NCBI RefSeq assembly: GCF_007846095.1
Contig: NZ_VOEI01000008.1
Coordinates: 62,001-126,000, forward strand
DNA: 64,000 nt
Source of the DNA: Mucilaginibacter achroorhodeus
Lineage (GTDB): Bacteria > Bacteroidota > Bacteroidia > Sphingobacteriales > Sphingobacteriaceae
Reading direction: 5' to 3'
Shown piece after piece: positions 36,777 to 45,400 of this stretch; position 1 is the stretch's first letter; each line of letters opens with the position of its first letter. The notes under the pieces were generated by a model. It had not been told where the DNA came from. It saw only the letters and a list, made by a program, of their open reading frames with translations, and did no database searches. The position numbers were made by a program, and so were the translations under genes.

Positions 36777-37351
36777 ACGGACCGATAGCACATCAGCACT
36801 ACCCCATTCTGAAACCTTTTTGAAGACGATAACCGTATGTTTGGAGCCTTGATAAAACTTCCGAACAAAGGCCTGCCTTTTTGTATAGCCACAGGATGCA
36901 GCCATAAGCGGTATTCGTCTATCAGGTTTAACTTGGCCAGTGTTGCTACCAATTTGCCGCTGCCATAAACCAGCATTTCTTTGCCATCAGCAGCTTTTAA
37001 ACTATTTATTTCTTTGCTTAAGTTTCTGCTGGCCAGGCGGCAATTACCCCAGCCACCGGCACGGGTAAGCGTGCGCGAGAATATAACTTTCTCATGCCTA
37101 AGCATCAGATCGCTAAAATCCGCATCAAGCCTGGGCGGGTTTACATTTTGTGCCATACTTTGCCAGTAAGGCGCCATTGCCTCATACGTTTTGCGGCCTA
37201 ATAGCAACGTATCTGCATCGGCCAATTGCAATGTGAGAGCGCGGGCTAACTCATCATCCCAAAAATCGGTATGCCAGGCCAGGTCGCCATTACTGGCGGC
37301 CATAAAGCCATTAAGCGTTAAATTCATGGATACCACAAGCCGCCGCATCAT
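36773..37351 (-). CDS. Dihydrofolate reductase/RibD C-terminal family protein, copy 2
   Basis: 192 residues if the start is the ATG at 37351 (another ATG follows at once, 37348). The frame extends 17 codons further upstream, but that part overlaps the preceding gene and is not needed. Family marks are the N-terminal VSMNLTLNGFMA, LLGRKTYEAMAPYW and the late VYGSGKLVATLAKLNLIDEYRLWLHP. This NADPH-binding fold reduces pteridine- or pyrimidine-like rings, but many members are of unknown substrate. It follows copy 1 tightly. Confidence 0.82.
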   Translation of the reverse strand: MMRRLVVSMNLTLNGFMAASNGDLAWHTDFWDDELARALTLQLADADTLLLGRKTYEAMAPYWQSMAQNVNPPRLDADFSDLMLRHEKVIFSRTLTRAGGWGNCRLASRNLSKEINSLKAADGKEMLVYGSGKLVATLAKLNLIDEYRLWLHPVAIQKGRPLFGSFIKAPNIRLSSSKRFQNGVVLMCYRSV

Positions 37352-37355
37352 CAAC

Positions 37356-37922
37356 TTATTTTTGTGTGGATCTATAACGAAGTACGGTAACCCCGCAATC
37401 AAACTGCCTGGCTTCTTCGAGAGTTAATGATAGTCTATCTTCAATCGAGCTAAAAATTGCCATGCCCTTGCCTATAGCCTCAGGGTTAATGAACAGGTGG
37501 TACTCATCTATCAGGTTATGCTTGATCAATGACGATACAAAACCTGCACCGCCGTAAACGATGATGTCTTTTCCCTCACCTGATTTAATTTTATTCACTT
37601 CCTCTGCAAAATCGCCGGTTGCTAATTCAGTAAACTCCCAGGGGCTATCGTCAAGTGTTTTAGTAAATACATGCTTAGGCGTTTCAACCATGGTGCGGGC
37701 AAACTCGGCCATTTGAGGGTCGGCAAGCCGTTCCTTCCAAACCGGGATAAACCCTTCGGCCAGTTTACGGCCCATAATAATGGTATCTATCGAAGCAGTA
37801 AGTTCGCCTACATAGTTCTTCAACTCATCATCCCAATTCCAGGTCAGCCAGTCCATCTCACCGTTCGGCCCGGCAACAAAGCCGTCAACACTTAGCTGCA
37901 TCTGCAATTTTACCTTTTTCAT
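37356..37922 (-). CDS. Dihydrofolate reductase/RibD C-terminal family protein, copy 1
   Basis: 188 residues. It is paralogous to the next gene: LQMQLSVDGFVAGPNGEMDW, IIMGRKLAEGFIPVW and VYGGAGFVSSLIKHNLIDEYHLF line up with the same landmarks. Start ATG 37922. The gap to copy 2 is 4 bases, so both are in one operon. The two differ clearly in sequence, so the duplication is old. A GlxA/AraC-type regulator lies divergently 147 bases away and may control them; that is inferred from position only. Confidence 0.85.
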   Translation of the reverse strand: MKKVKLQMQLSVDGFVAGPNGEMDWLTWNWDDELKNYVGELTASIDTIIMGRKLAEGFIPVWKERLADPQMAEFARTMVETPKHVFTKTLDDSPWEFTELATGDFAEEVNKIKSGEGKDIIVYGGAGFVSSLIKHNLIDEYHLFINPEAIGKGMAIFSSIEDRLSLTLEEARQFDCGVTVLRYRSTQK

Positions 37923-38069
37923 ATTCGCTTATGTTTGATAGTACAAAGGTAAACGCACTGCCGGCATAGCATAAGGTGTAAAAAGGACTTTTTAGGGGTT
38001 GTTTACGACTTGCTATTGTTTTGCGATAATGGTAACCCTATCTTGCAATATAAACCGGCACCCACCACC

Positions 38070-39050
38070 ATGAAACACATCTCGATACTGATAACCAACG
38101 AAGCTGTTTTGGCCAGCATTGCCGACCCGCGGATTATGTTTACGGGCGTTAACGACTTTTTAGAAGCCGCCGGCAAGCCAGCATTATTTAATGTTCAATT
38201 GGTTGGCCTGCAAAAGGAGGTGAAATTGCATGGCGGGCTATTCTCGGTACATACGGATGCATTGATAAGTGATGTTAAAAAGACCGATCTGATCATTATC
38301 CCTGCCATATCCGGCGATATTAAAACAACGCTTAAGCATAACGAGGCATTTTTGCCCTGGATAATAGAACAGCACCATAAAGGAGCCGAAGCTGCCAGCC
38401 TTTGTATTGGTGCCTTTATGCTGGCTGCTACCGGCCTGTTGGATGGCAAGGAGTGCAGCAGCCATTGGCGTACGGCTAACGAATTCAGGGAGATGTTCCC
38501 CAAAGTTACCCTGGTTGACGACCGTATTGTTACCGAACAAAAAGGTTTATACAGCAGCGGCGGTGCAACATCATACTGGAATTTGCTTTTGTACCTGGTG
38601 GAGAAATACGCCGGACGTGATATGTCGATAATGGCGGCCAAGGTTTTTGCCCTGGAGATAGACCGTAAGAGCCAGTCGCCGTTTATTATGTTCAACGGAC
38701 AAAAAACACACGAGGACGAGCCGATAAAAAAAGCGCAGGAATTTATTGAGGCCAACATTGCCGAACGTATCTCTGTTGAGGACCTGGCTATGAAATATGC
38801 CATAGGCAAGCGCCACTTTGAGCGCCGTTTTAAAAAGGCCACCAACAACAGCCCTTTAGAATATATTCAGCGCGTTAAAATAGAAGCTGCAAAGAAACAA
38901 CTGGAAAGCAGCCGCAAAAACGTGAATGAAGTGATGTACGATGTTGGCTATTCTGATACCAAAGCCTTCCGTGCAGTATTTAAAAAGATCACCGGTTTAT
39001 CTCCTGTAGAGTATCGCAACAAATACAATACGGCAAATCAGCCTGCTTAG
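38070..39050 (+). CDS. GlxA family transcriptional regulator (DJ-1/PfpI + AraC)
   Basis: 326 residues from ATG 38070; the longer frame starts with TTG at 38010 but adds a non-family N-terminus. The N-terminal DJ-1/PfpI domain has the cysteine elbow SLCIGAFMLAATGLLDG, and the C-terminal AraC domain has two HTHs (ISVEDLAMKYAIGKRHFERRF, VNEVMYDVGYSDTKAFRAVF). Such regulators sense small molecules. It is divergent from the two DHFR-family reductases and convergent with the next gene (6-base gap). Confidence 0.9.
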   Translation: MKHISILITNEAVLASIADPRIMFTGVNDFLEAAGKPALFNVQLVGLQKEVKLHGGLFSVHTDALISDVKKTDLIIIPAISGDIKTTLKHNEAFLPWIIEQHHKGAEAASLCIGAFMLAATGLLDGKECSSHWRTANEFREMFPKVTLVDDRIVTEQKGLYSSGGATSYWNLLLYLVEKYAGRDMSIMAAKVFALEIDRKSQSPFIMFNGQKTHEDEPIKKAQEFIEANIAERISVEDLAMKYAIGKRHFERRFKKATNNSPLEYIQRVKIEAAKKQLESSRKNVNEVMYDVGYSDTKAFRAVFKKITGLSPVEYRNKYNTANQPA

Positions 39051-39056
39051 TGCGGG

Positions 39057-40037
39057 TTATTTCCCGGCCTGCGCAGTTAGTGCAGCACAAACTTCTTTGA
39101 TGGTTTCGCTGATGGGCCTGAATTGATAACCTATAGCCTCTTTGATTTTGCTGGTATCAAAAACACGGGTTACCGATGCCGCCTTTGCACTGGTTTTATC
39201 AATAGCCGGGTCGCTGCCGGTTAGCGCGCCCCAAAAAGATGCGCCCCGCCAGGCTACTTCCATCATCCAGGGTTTGGCAAGTTTACTTGGCGCTTCAACA
39301 TGCATGCAATTAGCTATCTCTTCAAAAAGCTGTTTATAAGCCCTGTTCTCTCCGTTAATAATATAGCGCTCGCCGCTGATGTCGCTTTCCATCAGGGCTA
39401 TCATACACTTGGCAACGTCCTGCACATCTACAAAGCCCATGGTTCCCTGCGTGTAATATTTGAGGCCTTTGCGCACGGTCTCAAATATTTGTCCGCTACC
39501 TGCAGTGCCCGCACTGGCTCCAATTATAATGGTTGGGTTAACAATTACGGCATCCAAACCTTCGGCAATGCCTCGCCAAACTTCCATCTCACTCTCAAGT
39601 TTAGAAATGGCGTAACCATCCGTTTCTGTTGTTGGGTCGAGGTGATGTTTTTCAGTGATCTGCTCACCGGCAGGCGCTTCCCCTACTGCTGCTACCGAAC
39701 TGGTATGCACCACACGGATACCTCGGTAATTGCAAAGATCAACCAGGTTGGCCGTGCCGGTAACATTTGTGCGGATCATGGCATCCTTATCAGCCGCCTT
39801 CAGCGACACAAACGCAGCGCAATTGTATACATGTGTAACGCCTTCAAGGGCCTCCTCAAGTGCATCGGCATCCATCAGGTCGGCAGTTACCCATTCTATC
39901 TTATTGCTGTAAGGTTGCAACAGCACCGGTAACTTTGATGAAGCTCTTTTGCTGCACCTGATAAGGTTACCCCGAAGCACCAACTCCTTTGCAACTTCTG
40001 CACCTAAAAAACCCGTTGCCCCGGTTACAAGTATCAT
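39057..40037 (-). CDS. NAD-dependent epimerase/dihydroflavonol reductase-like protein
   Basis: 326 residues from ATG 40037; the frame upstream (to 40226) crosses a word-repeat block and is rejected. The Rossmann glycine motif is VTGATGFLGAEVAKEL at the start, followed by the extended-SDR features: YNCAAFVS, HTSSVAAVGE, the catalytic YAISKLESE. Extended SDRs of this kind act on sugar nucleotides or sterol-like carbonyls; the substrate is unknown. It is divergent from the arginase-like gene. Confidence 0.87.
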   Translation of the reverse strand: MILVTGATGFLGAEVAKELVLRGNLIRCSKRASSKLPVLLQPYSNKIEWVTADLMDADALEEALEGVTHVYNCAAFVSLKAADKDAMIRTNVTGTANLVDLCNYRGIRVVHTSSVAAVGEAPAGEQITEKHHLDPTTETDGYAISKLESEMEVWRGIAEGLDAVIVNPTIIIGASAGTAGSGQIFETVRKGLKYYTQGTMGFVDVQDVAKCMIALMESDISGERYIINGENRAYKQLFEEIANCMHVEAPSKLAKPWMMEVAWRGASFWGALTGSDPAIDKTSAKAASVTRVFDTSKIKEAIGYQFRPISETIKEVCAALTAQAGK

Positions 40038-40078
40038 GTTATATTTTGAAGATTTGAAAATGTAAAGGTGCACAAAAG

Positions 40079-40197
40079 TAGAGTAAATGTGCGGATATGA
40101 GTATGGGCATAAGTGCAAATTGAAAAACGAATGATGGTTCAACATCAACCAAAATCTGCATATTTGCATATCTGCACACCTGCACATCAAAAACAAT
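40079..40197. repeat. TGTGCA/TGCACA word repeat before the arginase-like gene
   Basis: Left words (GTGCAC, ATGTGCGGATATG, AAGTGCAAATTG) are answered by TGCATATTTGCATATCTGCA and CACCTGCACATC on the right. The pairing is imperfect. The block runs to within a few bases of the next ATG, and its words resemble those at 16656-16740. Confidence 0.6.
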
Positions 40198-41379
40198 ATG
40201 TCCTTAGCTGATTTTTTTTCACCCATCGATATTAAAAAGATAACGCCTAAGAACGGTTATTTCACCAGCCAGTTGGGTAGTAAGATAGAGCACTACTCTG
40301 TTGATTTCCCATCGATGGAAGATAAGGTTGATATTGCAATTATTGGTGTGCTTGATGATCGTAACGCTATAAATAACCCAGGTTGCGCCCTCGCACCCGA
40401 TTATGTGCGCGAGAAACTTTACCAGCTTCATGAGGGGAGCTATAATACCAAAATAGTAGACCTCGGCAATATCACCCGCGGCGAAACTGTGGTTGATACC
40501 TACTACGCCTTAAAGACCGTGGTTGAGGAGTTGATGAAAAAAGATATTGTTCCCGTGATCATTGGCGGCGGGCAAGATCTTACCTACGCGCAATACCTGG
40601 GCTACGAGCATCTTGAACAAAAGGTTGACCTGCTGGTAGTAGATTCACAGTTCGACCTGGAGGACGATGCTCATCCGGAAACCATCGAGGCCACATCTGC
40701 ATCTTACCTCAGCAAAATCTTCCTGCACGAACCTAACTATTTGTTCAACTATAGCAATATGGGTTATCAAACCTATTTTGCCAGCCAGGATAGTTTGCGG
40801 GTAATGGATAAACTTTATTTTGATGTACACCGCCTTGGCGAGTTAACCCAAAATATTGCGGTAGCAGAACCCATTATCCGCAATGCGAACATGCTAAGCT
40901 TTGATGTAAGCGCTATACGCTCATCTGATGCTGCGGCCAATGCGAATGCCAAACCTAACGGTTTTTACGGCGAGGAAGCCTGCCAGATCTGCAGGTACGC
41001 CGGGTTTAGCGATAAACTAAGTTCGATCGGCTTTTACGAATTTAATCCTGCTTACGATACCAACGGGCAAACAGCCATGTTACTCTCGCAGATGGTATGG
41101 TATTTTATCGATGGCTTTTATAACCGCAAAAAGGATTTCCCGCTTAACCCTAAATCGCAATACCTCATCTACAAAACAAGCTTAAAGCATGATGACCACG
41201 AACTGGTATTTGTGAAAAGCAAAAAAAGCGACCGCTGGTGGATGCAGGTACCATACCCTACAGGTGGCTCTAAAAACGAGCGTTTCCATCTGGTGCCCTG
41301 CCGTTATGAAGACTACCGCACGGCCACATCCGGCGAGATGCCCGATCTTTGGTGGCGCACCTATCAAAAGTTAAATTAA
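40198..41379 (+). CDS. Arginase/formimidoylglutamase-fold protein with altered metal sites
   Basis: 393 residues of the ureohydrolase fold. The normal manganese motifs are changed: GGDHS reads GGGQD (IIGGGQDLTYAQ), DAHxD reads DSQFD (LLVVDSQFDLED), and SxDxDxxDP reads SFDVSAIRSSD. Thus the His ligands and one Asp of the usual bimetal site are missing, although single Asp residues remain. The C-terminal 90 residues (KSKKSDRWWMQVPYP) are an extension seen in this phylum. Annotation tools usually call this formimidoylglutamase; activity is doubtful. It precedes two TlpA-like genes by 48 bases. Confidence 0.78.
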   Translation: MSLADFFSPIDIKKITPKNGYFTSQLGSKIEHYSVDFPSMEDKVDIAIIGVLDDRNAINNPGCALAPDYVREKLYQLHEGSYNTKIVDLGNITRGETVVDTYYALKTVVEELMKKDIVPVIIGGGQDLTYAQYLGYEHLEQKVDLLVVDSQFDLEDDAHPETIEATSASYLSKIFLHEPNYLFNYSNMGYQTYFASQDSLRVMDKLYFDVHRLGELTQNIAVAEPIIRNANMLSFDVSAIRSSDAAANANAKPNGFYGEEACQICRYAGFSDKLSSIGFYEFNPAYDTNGQTAMLLSQMVWYFIDGFYNRKKDFPLNPKSQYLIYKTSLKHDDHELVFVKSKKSDRWWMQVPYPTGGSKNERFHLVPCRYEDYRTATSGEMPDLWWRTYQKLN

Positions 41380-41427
41380 ACGGCAATTAACCAGCCTTTT
41401 ACACGTTATTAGTACTTTAGTAAATTA

Positions 41428-42600
41428 ATGAAAAAACTATTGTTCCCCGTCCTGGCATTGCTGCCTGTACTTTCTTTCGCCCAAACCGCAAAAGATTTCT
41501 CTATAAAAGGCAAGGTTGCCAATGCCACTACGCCAACCAAAGTTTACCTGGTTTATAACGTAGGCTCAAACAACGTTACCGATTCATCAACCGTAACTAA
41601 CGGCGATTTCACCTTTAAAGGCGCTGTTGCAGAACCTGTTACCGCCACCCTGTTTTTAGACAGAAAGAATCTCGGCTTCGGCAAATACGTTGATATCAAT
41701 TTCCCGGACGGTCGCCCATCTACCTCCGCAGATGGCCTGGCGTTTTTCCTGGAGCAGGGTAACATGAATATCGCCATCAAAGACTCAGCAGCCAAAGCAG
41801 ATATAACCGGCTCGCAGCTCAATGTAGATAACAAAACACTAAAAGGACAGCTGCAGACAATCACCGACAAAGCCCGTGCACTGACAGCCGAAGCTAAGAA
41901 AGCATCGCCCGAACAACAACGCTCACCGGCCTTTCAAAACGCCATGCAGGTTAAATACAAAGCCTTGCAGGCCGAACAAAAAGGTATACTTAAAAATTTC
42001 ATAACCACTCATCCTGACAGCTATTTAAGCTTGCTGGCACTATCCAGCTATGGTGGCCCTTCACCGGATGTAAATGACCTGGAGCCGCTGTACAACGGTC
42101 TTTCTGATAAATTGAAAGTTTCTGACGGCGGCCGCGCAATGAAAGCCGGACTTGATGGCCTTAAGGTTACCGCCATTGGCGCAACAGCGCCGGATTTCAC
42201 ACAAAATGATGTGAACGGCAAACCTGTAAGCCTGTCATCTTTTAAAGGGAAATACGTGTTGCTTGATTTCTGGGCATCTTGGTGTCCTCCGTGCCGCCAG
42301 GAAAACCCTAACGTGGTTAAGCTTTATAATAAATACAAAGGCAAAAACTTCACTGTGCTGGGCGTATCGCTCGATAAAAATACAGGCAGGGCAGATTGGC
42401 TGGCAGCTATTAAAAATGATGGCCTAACCTGGACACAGGTATCAGACCTGCAATACTGGAACAACCTGGCCGCAAAGCTTTATAACGTGCAGTCTATCCC
42501 GGCGAACTTCCTGATAGACCCGCAAGGCAAGATCGTAGCCAGGGACCTACGGGGCGATGACCTGGATGCCGCTTTAGAGAAATATCTCGGCAAGATTTGA
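41428..42600 (+). CDS. TlpA-like thiol-disulfide protein with DUF4369, CPPC type
   Basis: 390 residues. A signal peptide (1-18, ending SFAQ) is followed by a DUF4369 beta-domain (about 22-130, FSIKGKVANATTPTKVYL), a charged helical linker (about 135-235), and a thioredoxin-fold domain with active site WASWCPPCRQENP (C286, C289) and the cis-Pro loop SIPANFLIDP. Such proteins are periplasmic, probably reducing disulfides or serving cytochrome c maturation. A close paralogue follows 45 bases downstream. CPPC suggests different redox properties from its neighbour. Confidence 0.9.
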   Translation: MKKLLFPVLALLPVLSFAQTAKDFSIKGKVANATTPTKVYLVYNVGSNNVTDSSTVTNGDFTFKGAVAEPVTATLFLDRKNLGFGKYVDINFPDGRPSTSADGLAFFLEQGNMNIAIKDSAAKADITGSQLNVDNKTLKGQLQTITDKARALTAEAKKASPEQQRSPAFQNAMQVKYKALQAEQKGILKNFITTHPDSYLSLLALSSYGGPSPDVNDLEPLYNGLSDKLKVSDGGRAMKAGLDGLKVTAIGATAPDFTQNDVNGKPVSLSSFKGKYVLLDFWASWCPPCRQENPNVVKLYNKYKGKNFTVLGVSLDKNTGRADWLAAIKNDGLTWTQVSDLQYWNNLAAKLYNVQSIPANFLIDPQGKIVARDLRGDDLDAALEKYLGKI

Positions 42601-42645
42601 TTTATGCGGTTTTAGCCGCATATTGCAGTCCTAACTTTACTAACA

Positions 42646-43761
42646 ATGAAAAAACTACTTTTAAGTGCAGTTGCCATATTACCTACCCTTGCTTTTGCCC
42701 AAACCGGCAAATTTACTATACAGGGTAAATTGGGTAAAATAAACGCCCCGGCTAAAGCATATCTGCAATACCGCAAAGATGGCAAGATAGCCATTGACTC
42801 TACGATTGTTAATAACGGCCAGTTTACCTTTACAGGTGATGCCGGTGCGGTACCAATGAGCGGGTATCTTATCCTTAACCAAAAGGGGGATGGCATGCGT
42901 AAATCGAAAGATTATCATCCGATCTTCGTGGAAGCAGGTACCATTACGGTTATGTCGCCGGATACATTGGCAAATGCATTGATAACCGGTACAAAAACTA
43001 ACAAAGAGAGTGCAGAGTTACAAGCTTCCCTGAAACCTGTTAACGATGCTTACACGGCCCTTGAAGAAAAACAAAAGAATGCGATTACCGATGCGCAAAA
43101 AGAAGCTGTAACCAAAGAGGAAAAGGCGATTGAAAAGCAGGAATCTGCCATCAACAAAAAATTCATTAAAACGCATCCTGACTCTTACCTTGCCTTAAGT
43201 GCATTGCAATCTTATGCTTACAGTGCAGACTACCCTGAGCTTGCAGAATTATACGGTGGCTTGTCTCCGGCATTAAAAGCTACCGAAAGCGGCAAACAAT
43301 TTGGAGAGCTATTGCCAAAATTGAAAAACGTTGCACTTGGTGCTACAGCGCCTGAGTTTGCCGAGGCTGATACAGCAGGCAAAACAGTTGCTTTATCATC
43401 ATTCCGCGGAAAGTATTTATTGGTTGATTTCTGGGCATCATGGTGCGGCCCATGCCGTCACGAAAATCCCAATGTGGTTAAGGCCTTCAATAAATACAAA
43501 GGCAAAAACTTTACCATCTTAGGTGTATCGTTAGACAGGCCTGACGCTAAAGCTGCTTGGTTGGGTGCTATCCACAAAGATGGTTTGACCTGGACACAGG
43601 TATCAGACCTGCAATTCTGGAAAAGTAAAACTGCAGATCTGTATGCAGTGCGTGCCATTCCGCAAAACTTCCTGATAGACCCTAATGGTAAGATCATCGC
43701 TAAAAACCTTACCGGCCAGGACCTGGAAAATAAACTGGCAGAGATATTCGGTAAGATATAG
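42646..43761 (+). CDS. TlpA-like thiol-disulfide protein with DUF4369, CGPC type
   Basis: 371 residues, with the same layout as the preceding gene: signal peptide ending AFAQ, DUF4369 domain (FTIQGKLGKINAPAKAYL), charged linker, thioredoxin domain with WASWCGPCRHENP (C267, C270) and AIPQNFLIDPNG. The two are tandem duplicates by conserved landmarks but clearly diverged. CGPC is the thioredoxin-like dithiol. A word-repeat hairpin follows the stop and separates it from purD, which runs the opposite way. Confidence 0.9.
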   Translation: MKKLLLSAVAILPTLAFAQTGKFTIQGKLGKINAPAKAYLQYRKDGKIAIDSTIVNNGQFTFTGDAGAVPMSGYLILNQKGDGMRKSKDYHPIFVEAGTITVMSPDTLANALITGTKTNKESAELQASLKPVNDAYTALEEKQKNAITDAQKEAVTKEEKAIEKQESAINKKFIKTHPDSYLALSALQSYAYSADYPELAELYGGLSPALKATESGKQFGELLPKLKNVALGATAPEFAEADTAGKTVALSSFRGKYLLVDFWASWCGPCRHENPNVVKAFNKYKGKNFTILGVSLDRPDAKAAWLGAIHKDGLTWTQVSDLQFWKSKTADLYAVRAIPQNFLIDPNGKIIAKNLTGQDLENKLAEIFGKI

Positions 43762-43932
43762 TCTTTAGTCGGATAGTCCGAAAAGACAGAAGTCCGAAAG
43801 TAGAAGCTTATCAGCTAAAACTTTCGGACTTTCTCTTTTGATTTCATCTTACAGACTTTTCGTCGTTTTGACTTCCGGTCTATTGTTTATTCGTCTTTCG
43901 GGCTATCGGGCACCCGACTTACGGCCTGTAAA
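43762..43932. repeat. AGTCCGAAAGT word repeat with hairpin
   Basis: AGTCCGAAAGT (43791-43801) and ACTTTCGGACT (43820-43830) form an 11-bp stem; related words (CTTCCGG, CTTTCGGG) continue to 43906. T-rich bases after the stem could make it a terminator for the TlpA gene. Confidence 0.6.
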
Positions 43933-45207
43933 TTAAAGCAGATCAAAGCCGATATCTTTCCTGAAATAAACGCCATCGTAATAGATACGTGCAGCGTCGG
44001 CTGTGGCTTGTTGCAGCGCGTTAAACATATCATCCTGCAAGCTGCTTACAGCTAACACACGTCCACCTGTTGCCTGTACTTCATCGCCAACCTGCGTGGT
44101 GCCGGCATGGAAAACATGCGAGTCGCGAACGTTCTCAATACCTGCTATGGCTTTATTTTTTAGATATTCGCCAGGATAACCACCAGCTACGCAAACTACC
44201 GTAGCAGCAGTTTTGGTAGAAATGATCAATTCCTTCTCGTGCAGGTTACCTTCGGCCACTCCTTCCAGCAGATCAACAAAGTCACTTTCAATACGCAGCA
44301 TTACGCTTTCTGTTTCAGGGTCACCCATACGGCAGTTGTATTCAATAACCCATGGCTCACCGTGGGTATTCATCAGGCCGATAAAGATGAAGCCTTTATA
44401 AGGAATGCCCTCCTTTTTTAACCCATCAATAGTTGGGATGATCACCCTTTGCTCAACCTTTTGCATAAATGCTTCGTCGGCAAATGGTACGGGCGAAATA
44501 GAACCCATGCCGCCCGTGTTTAAGCCGGTATCGCCCTCGCCTATGCGTTTGTAATCTTTAGCTTCAGGTAAAATTTTGTAGCTGTTACCATCCGTCATTA
44601 CAAAAACCGAAAGCTCTATGCCCTGTAGAAACTGTTCTACCACCACCTTTGAGCTGGCATCGCCAAATTTGGCTTCGGCAAGCATAGCGTTCAGTTCCTG
44701 TTTTGCTTCTTCAAGGCTTAGGCATATCAGTACACCTTTGCCTGCGGCAAGTCCGTCGGCTTTTAAAACGATGGGGAGGCCTGCAGTTGCCAGGTAATCC
44801 ATGCCTTCCTGCAAGGTATCGCGGGTAAAGGTTTTTGATGCAGCGGTAGGTACACCGTTACGCTGCATAAATTCTTTAGAGAAATCCTTACTGCCCTCCA
44901 GCTGCGCCGCCTCTTGTTGCGGGCCAACAACAGGGATATTTTTCAACTGCTCATCAGCCAAAAAGAAATCATGAATACCTTTTACCAGCGGCTCCTCGGG
45001 GCCAACCAGCACCAGGTTAATATCATTTGCCAAAGCAAAGGCCTTAATACCTTCAAAATCTGTAACCTTTAGGTTTACATTGGTGCCGTAAGCGCCGGTG
45101 CCTGCATTGCCCGGGGCAATGTAAAGGTTGGTGCATTTGGGGCTTTGGGCAATCTTCCAGGCGAAGGCACTTTCCCTTCCACCCGAACCAAGGATCAGGA
45201 TATTCAT
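43933..45207 (-). CDS. purD: Phosphoribosylamine-glycine ligase
   Basis: 424 residues, the normal length. PurD joins glycine to phosphoribosylamine with ATP in purine synthesis. The ATP-grasp fold shows LILGSGGRESAFAWK at the N-terminus, LKADGLAAGKGVLI, and YNCRMGDPETE for metal and ATP binding. It stands alone here. A TATCTTTG -7 box lies 5 bases before the start on the minus strand (45220-45213), leaving almost no leader, so a nearly leaderless transcript or a slightly later start is possible. Confidence 0.97.
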   Translation of the reverse strand: MNILILGSGGRESAFAWKIAQSPKCTNLYIAPGNAGTGAYGTNVNLKVTDFEGIKAFALANDINLVLVGPEEPLVKGIHDFFLADEQLKNIPVVGPQQEAAQLEGSKDFSKEFMQRNGVPTAASKTFTRDTLQEGMDYLATAGLPIVLKADGLAAGKGVLICLSLEEAKQELNAMLAEAKFGDASSKVVVEQFLQGIELSVFVMTDGNSYKILPEAKDYKRIGEGDTGLNTGGMGSISPVPFADEAFMQKVEQRVIIPTIDGLKKEGIPYKGFIFIGLMNTHGEPWVIEYNCRMGDPETESVMLRIESDFVDLLEGVAEGNLHEKELIISTKTAATVVCVAGGYPGEYLKNKAIAGIENVRDSHVFHAGTTQVGDEVQATGGRVLAVSSLQDDMFNALQQATADAARIYYDGVYFRKDIGFDLL

Positions 45208-45230
45208 GCGGGCAAAGATAACATTTTGGG

Positions 45231-45345
45231 TAGTATCAAGTATTTAGTATCAGGTATCATGAGTTTTTATGTCAACCGGGCGCTGTACTTACTACTTGAT
45301 ACCTGCTACTTGATACTATTTTCTTACCTTTGCCTGTCAAAATGA
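45231..45345. repeat. AGTATCAAGTA word repeat before secA
   Basis: TAGTATCAAGTA (45231-45242) pairs exactly with TACTTGATACTA (45307-45318); a variant AGTATCAGGTATCAT and complement ACTTGATACC lie inside. The same 11-mer occurs before metH. Confidence 0.78.
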
Positions 45346-45400
45346 CTTTATAATTGCATTGGCTTAATTGTTGAGTTGGGTGCACCATATATAAATTGAT

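Noticed and set aside
37352-37402. Longer start for DHFR-family copy 2
   Set aside because: It would overlap copy 1, and the family begins at the ATG pair at 37351/37348.
38010-38069. TTG-initiated extension of the GlxA-type regulator
   Set aside because: The DJ-1 domain starts at ATG 38070 and the extension has no family features.
40038-40226. 63-codon N-terminal extension of the epimerase-like gene
   Set aside because: It crosses the word repeat and overlaps the divergent arginase-like start; the Rossmann motif begins at the internal ATG 40037.
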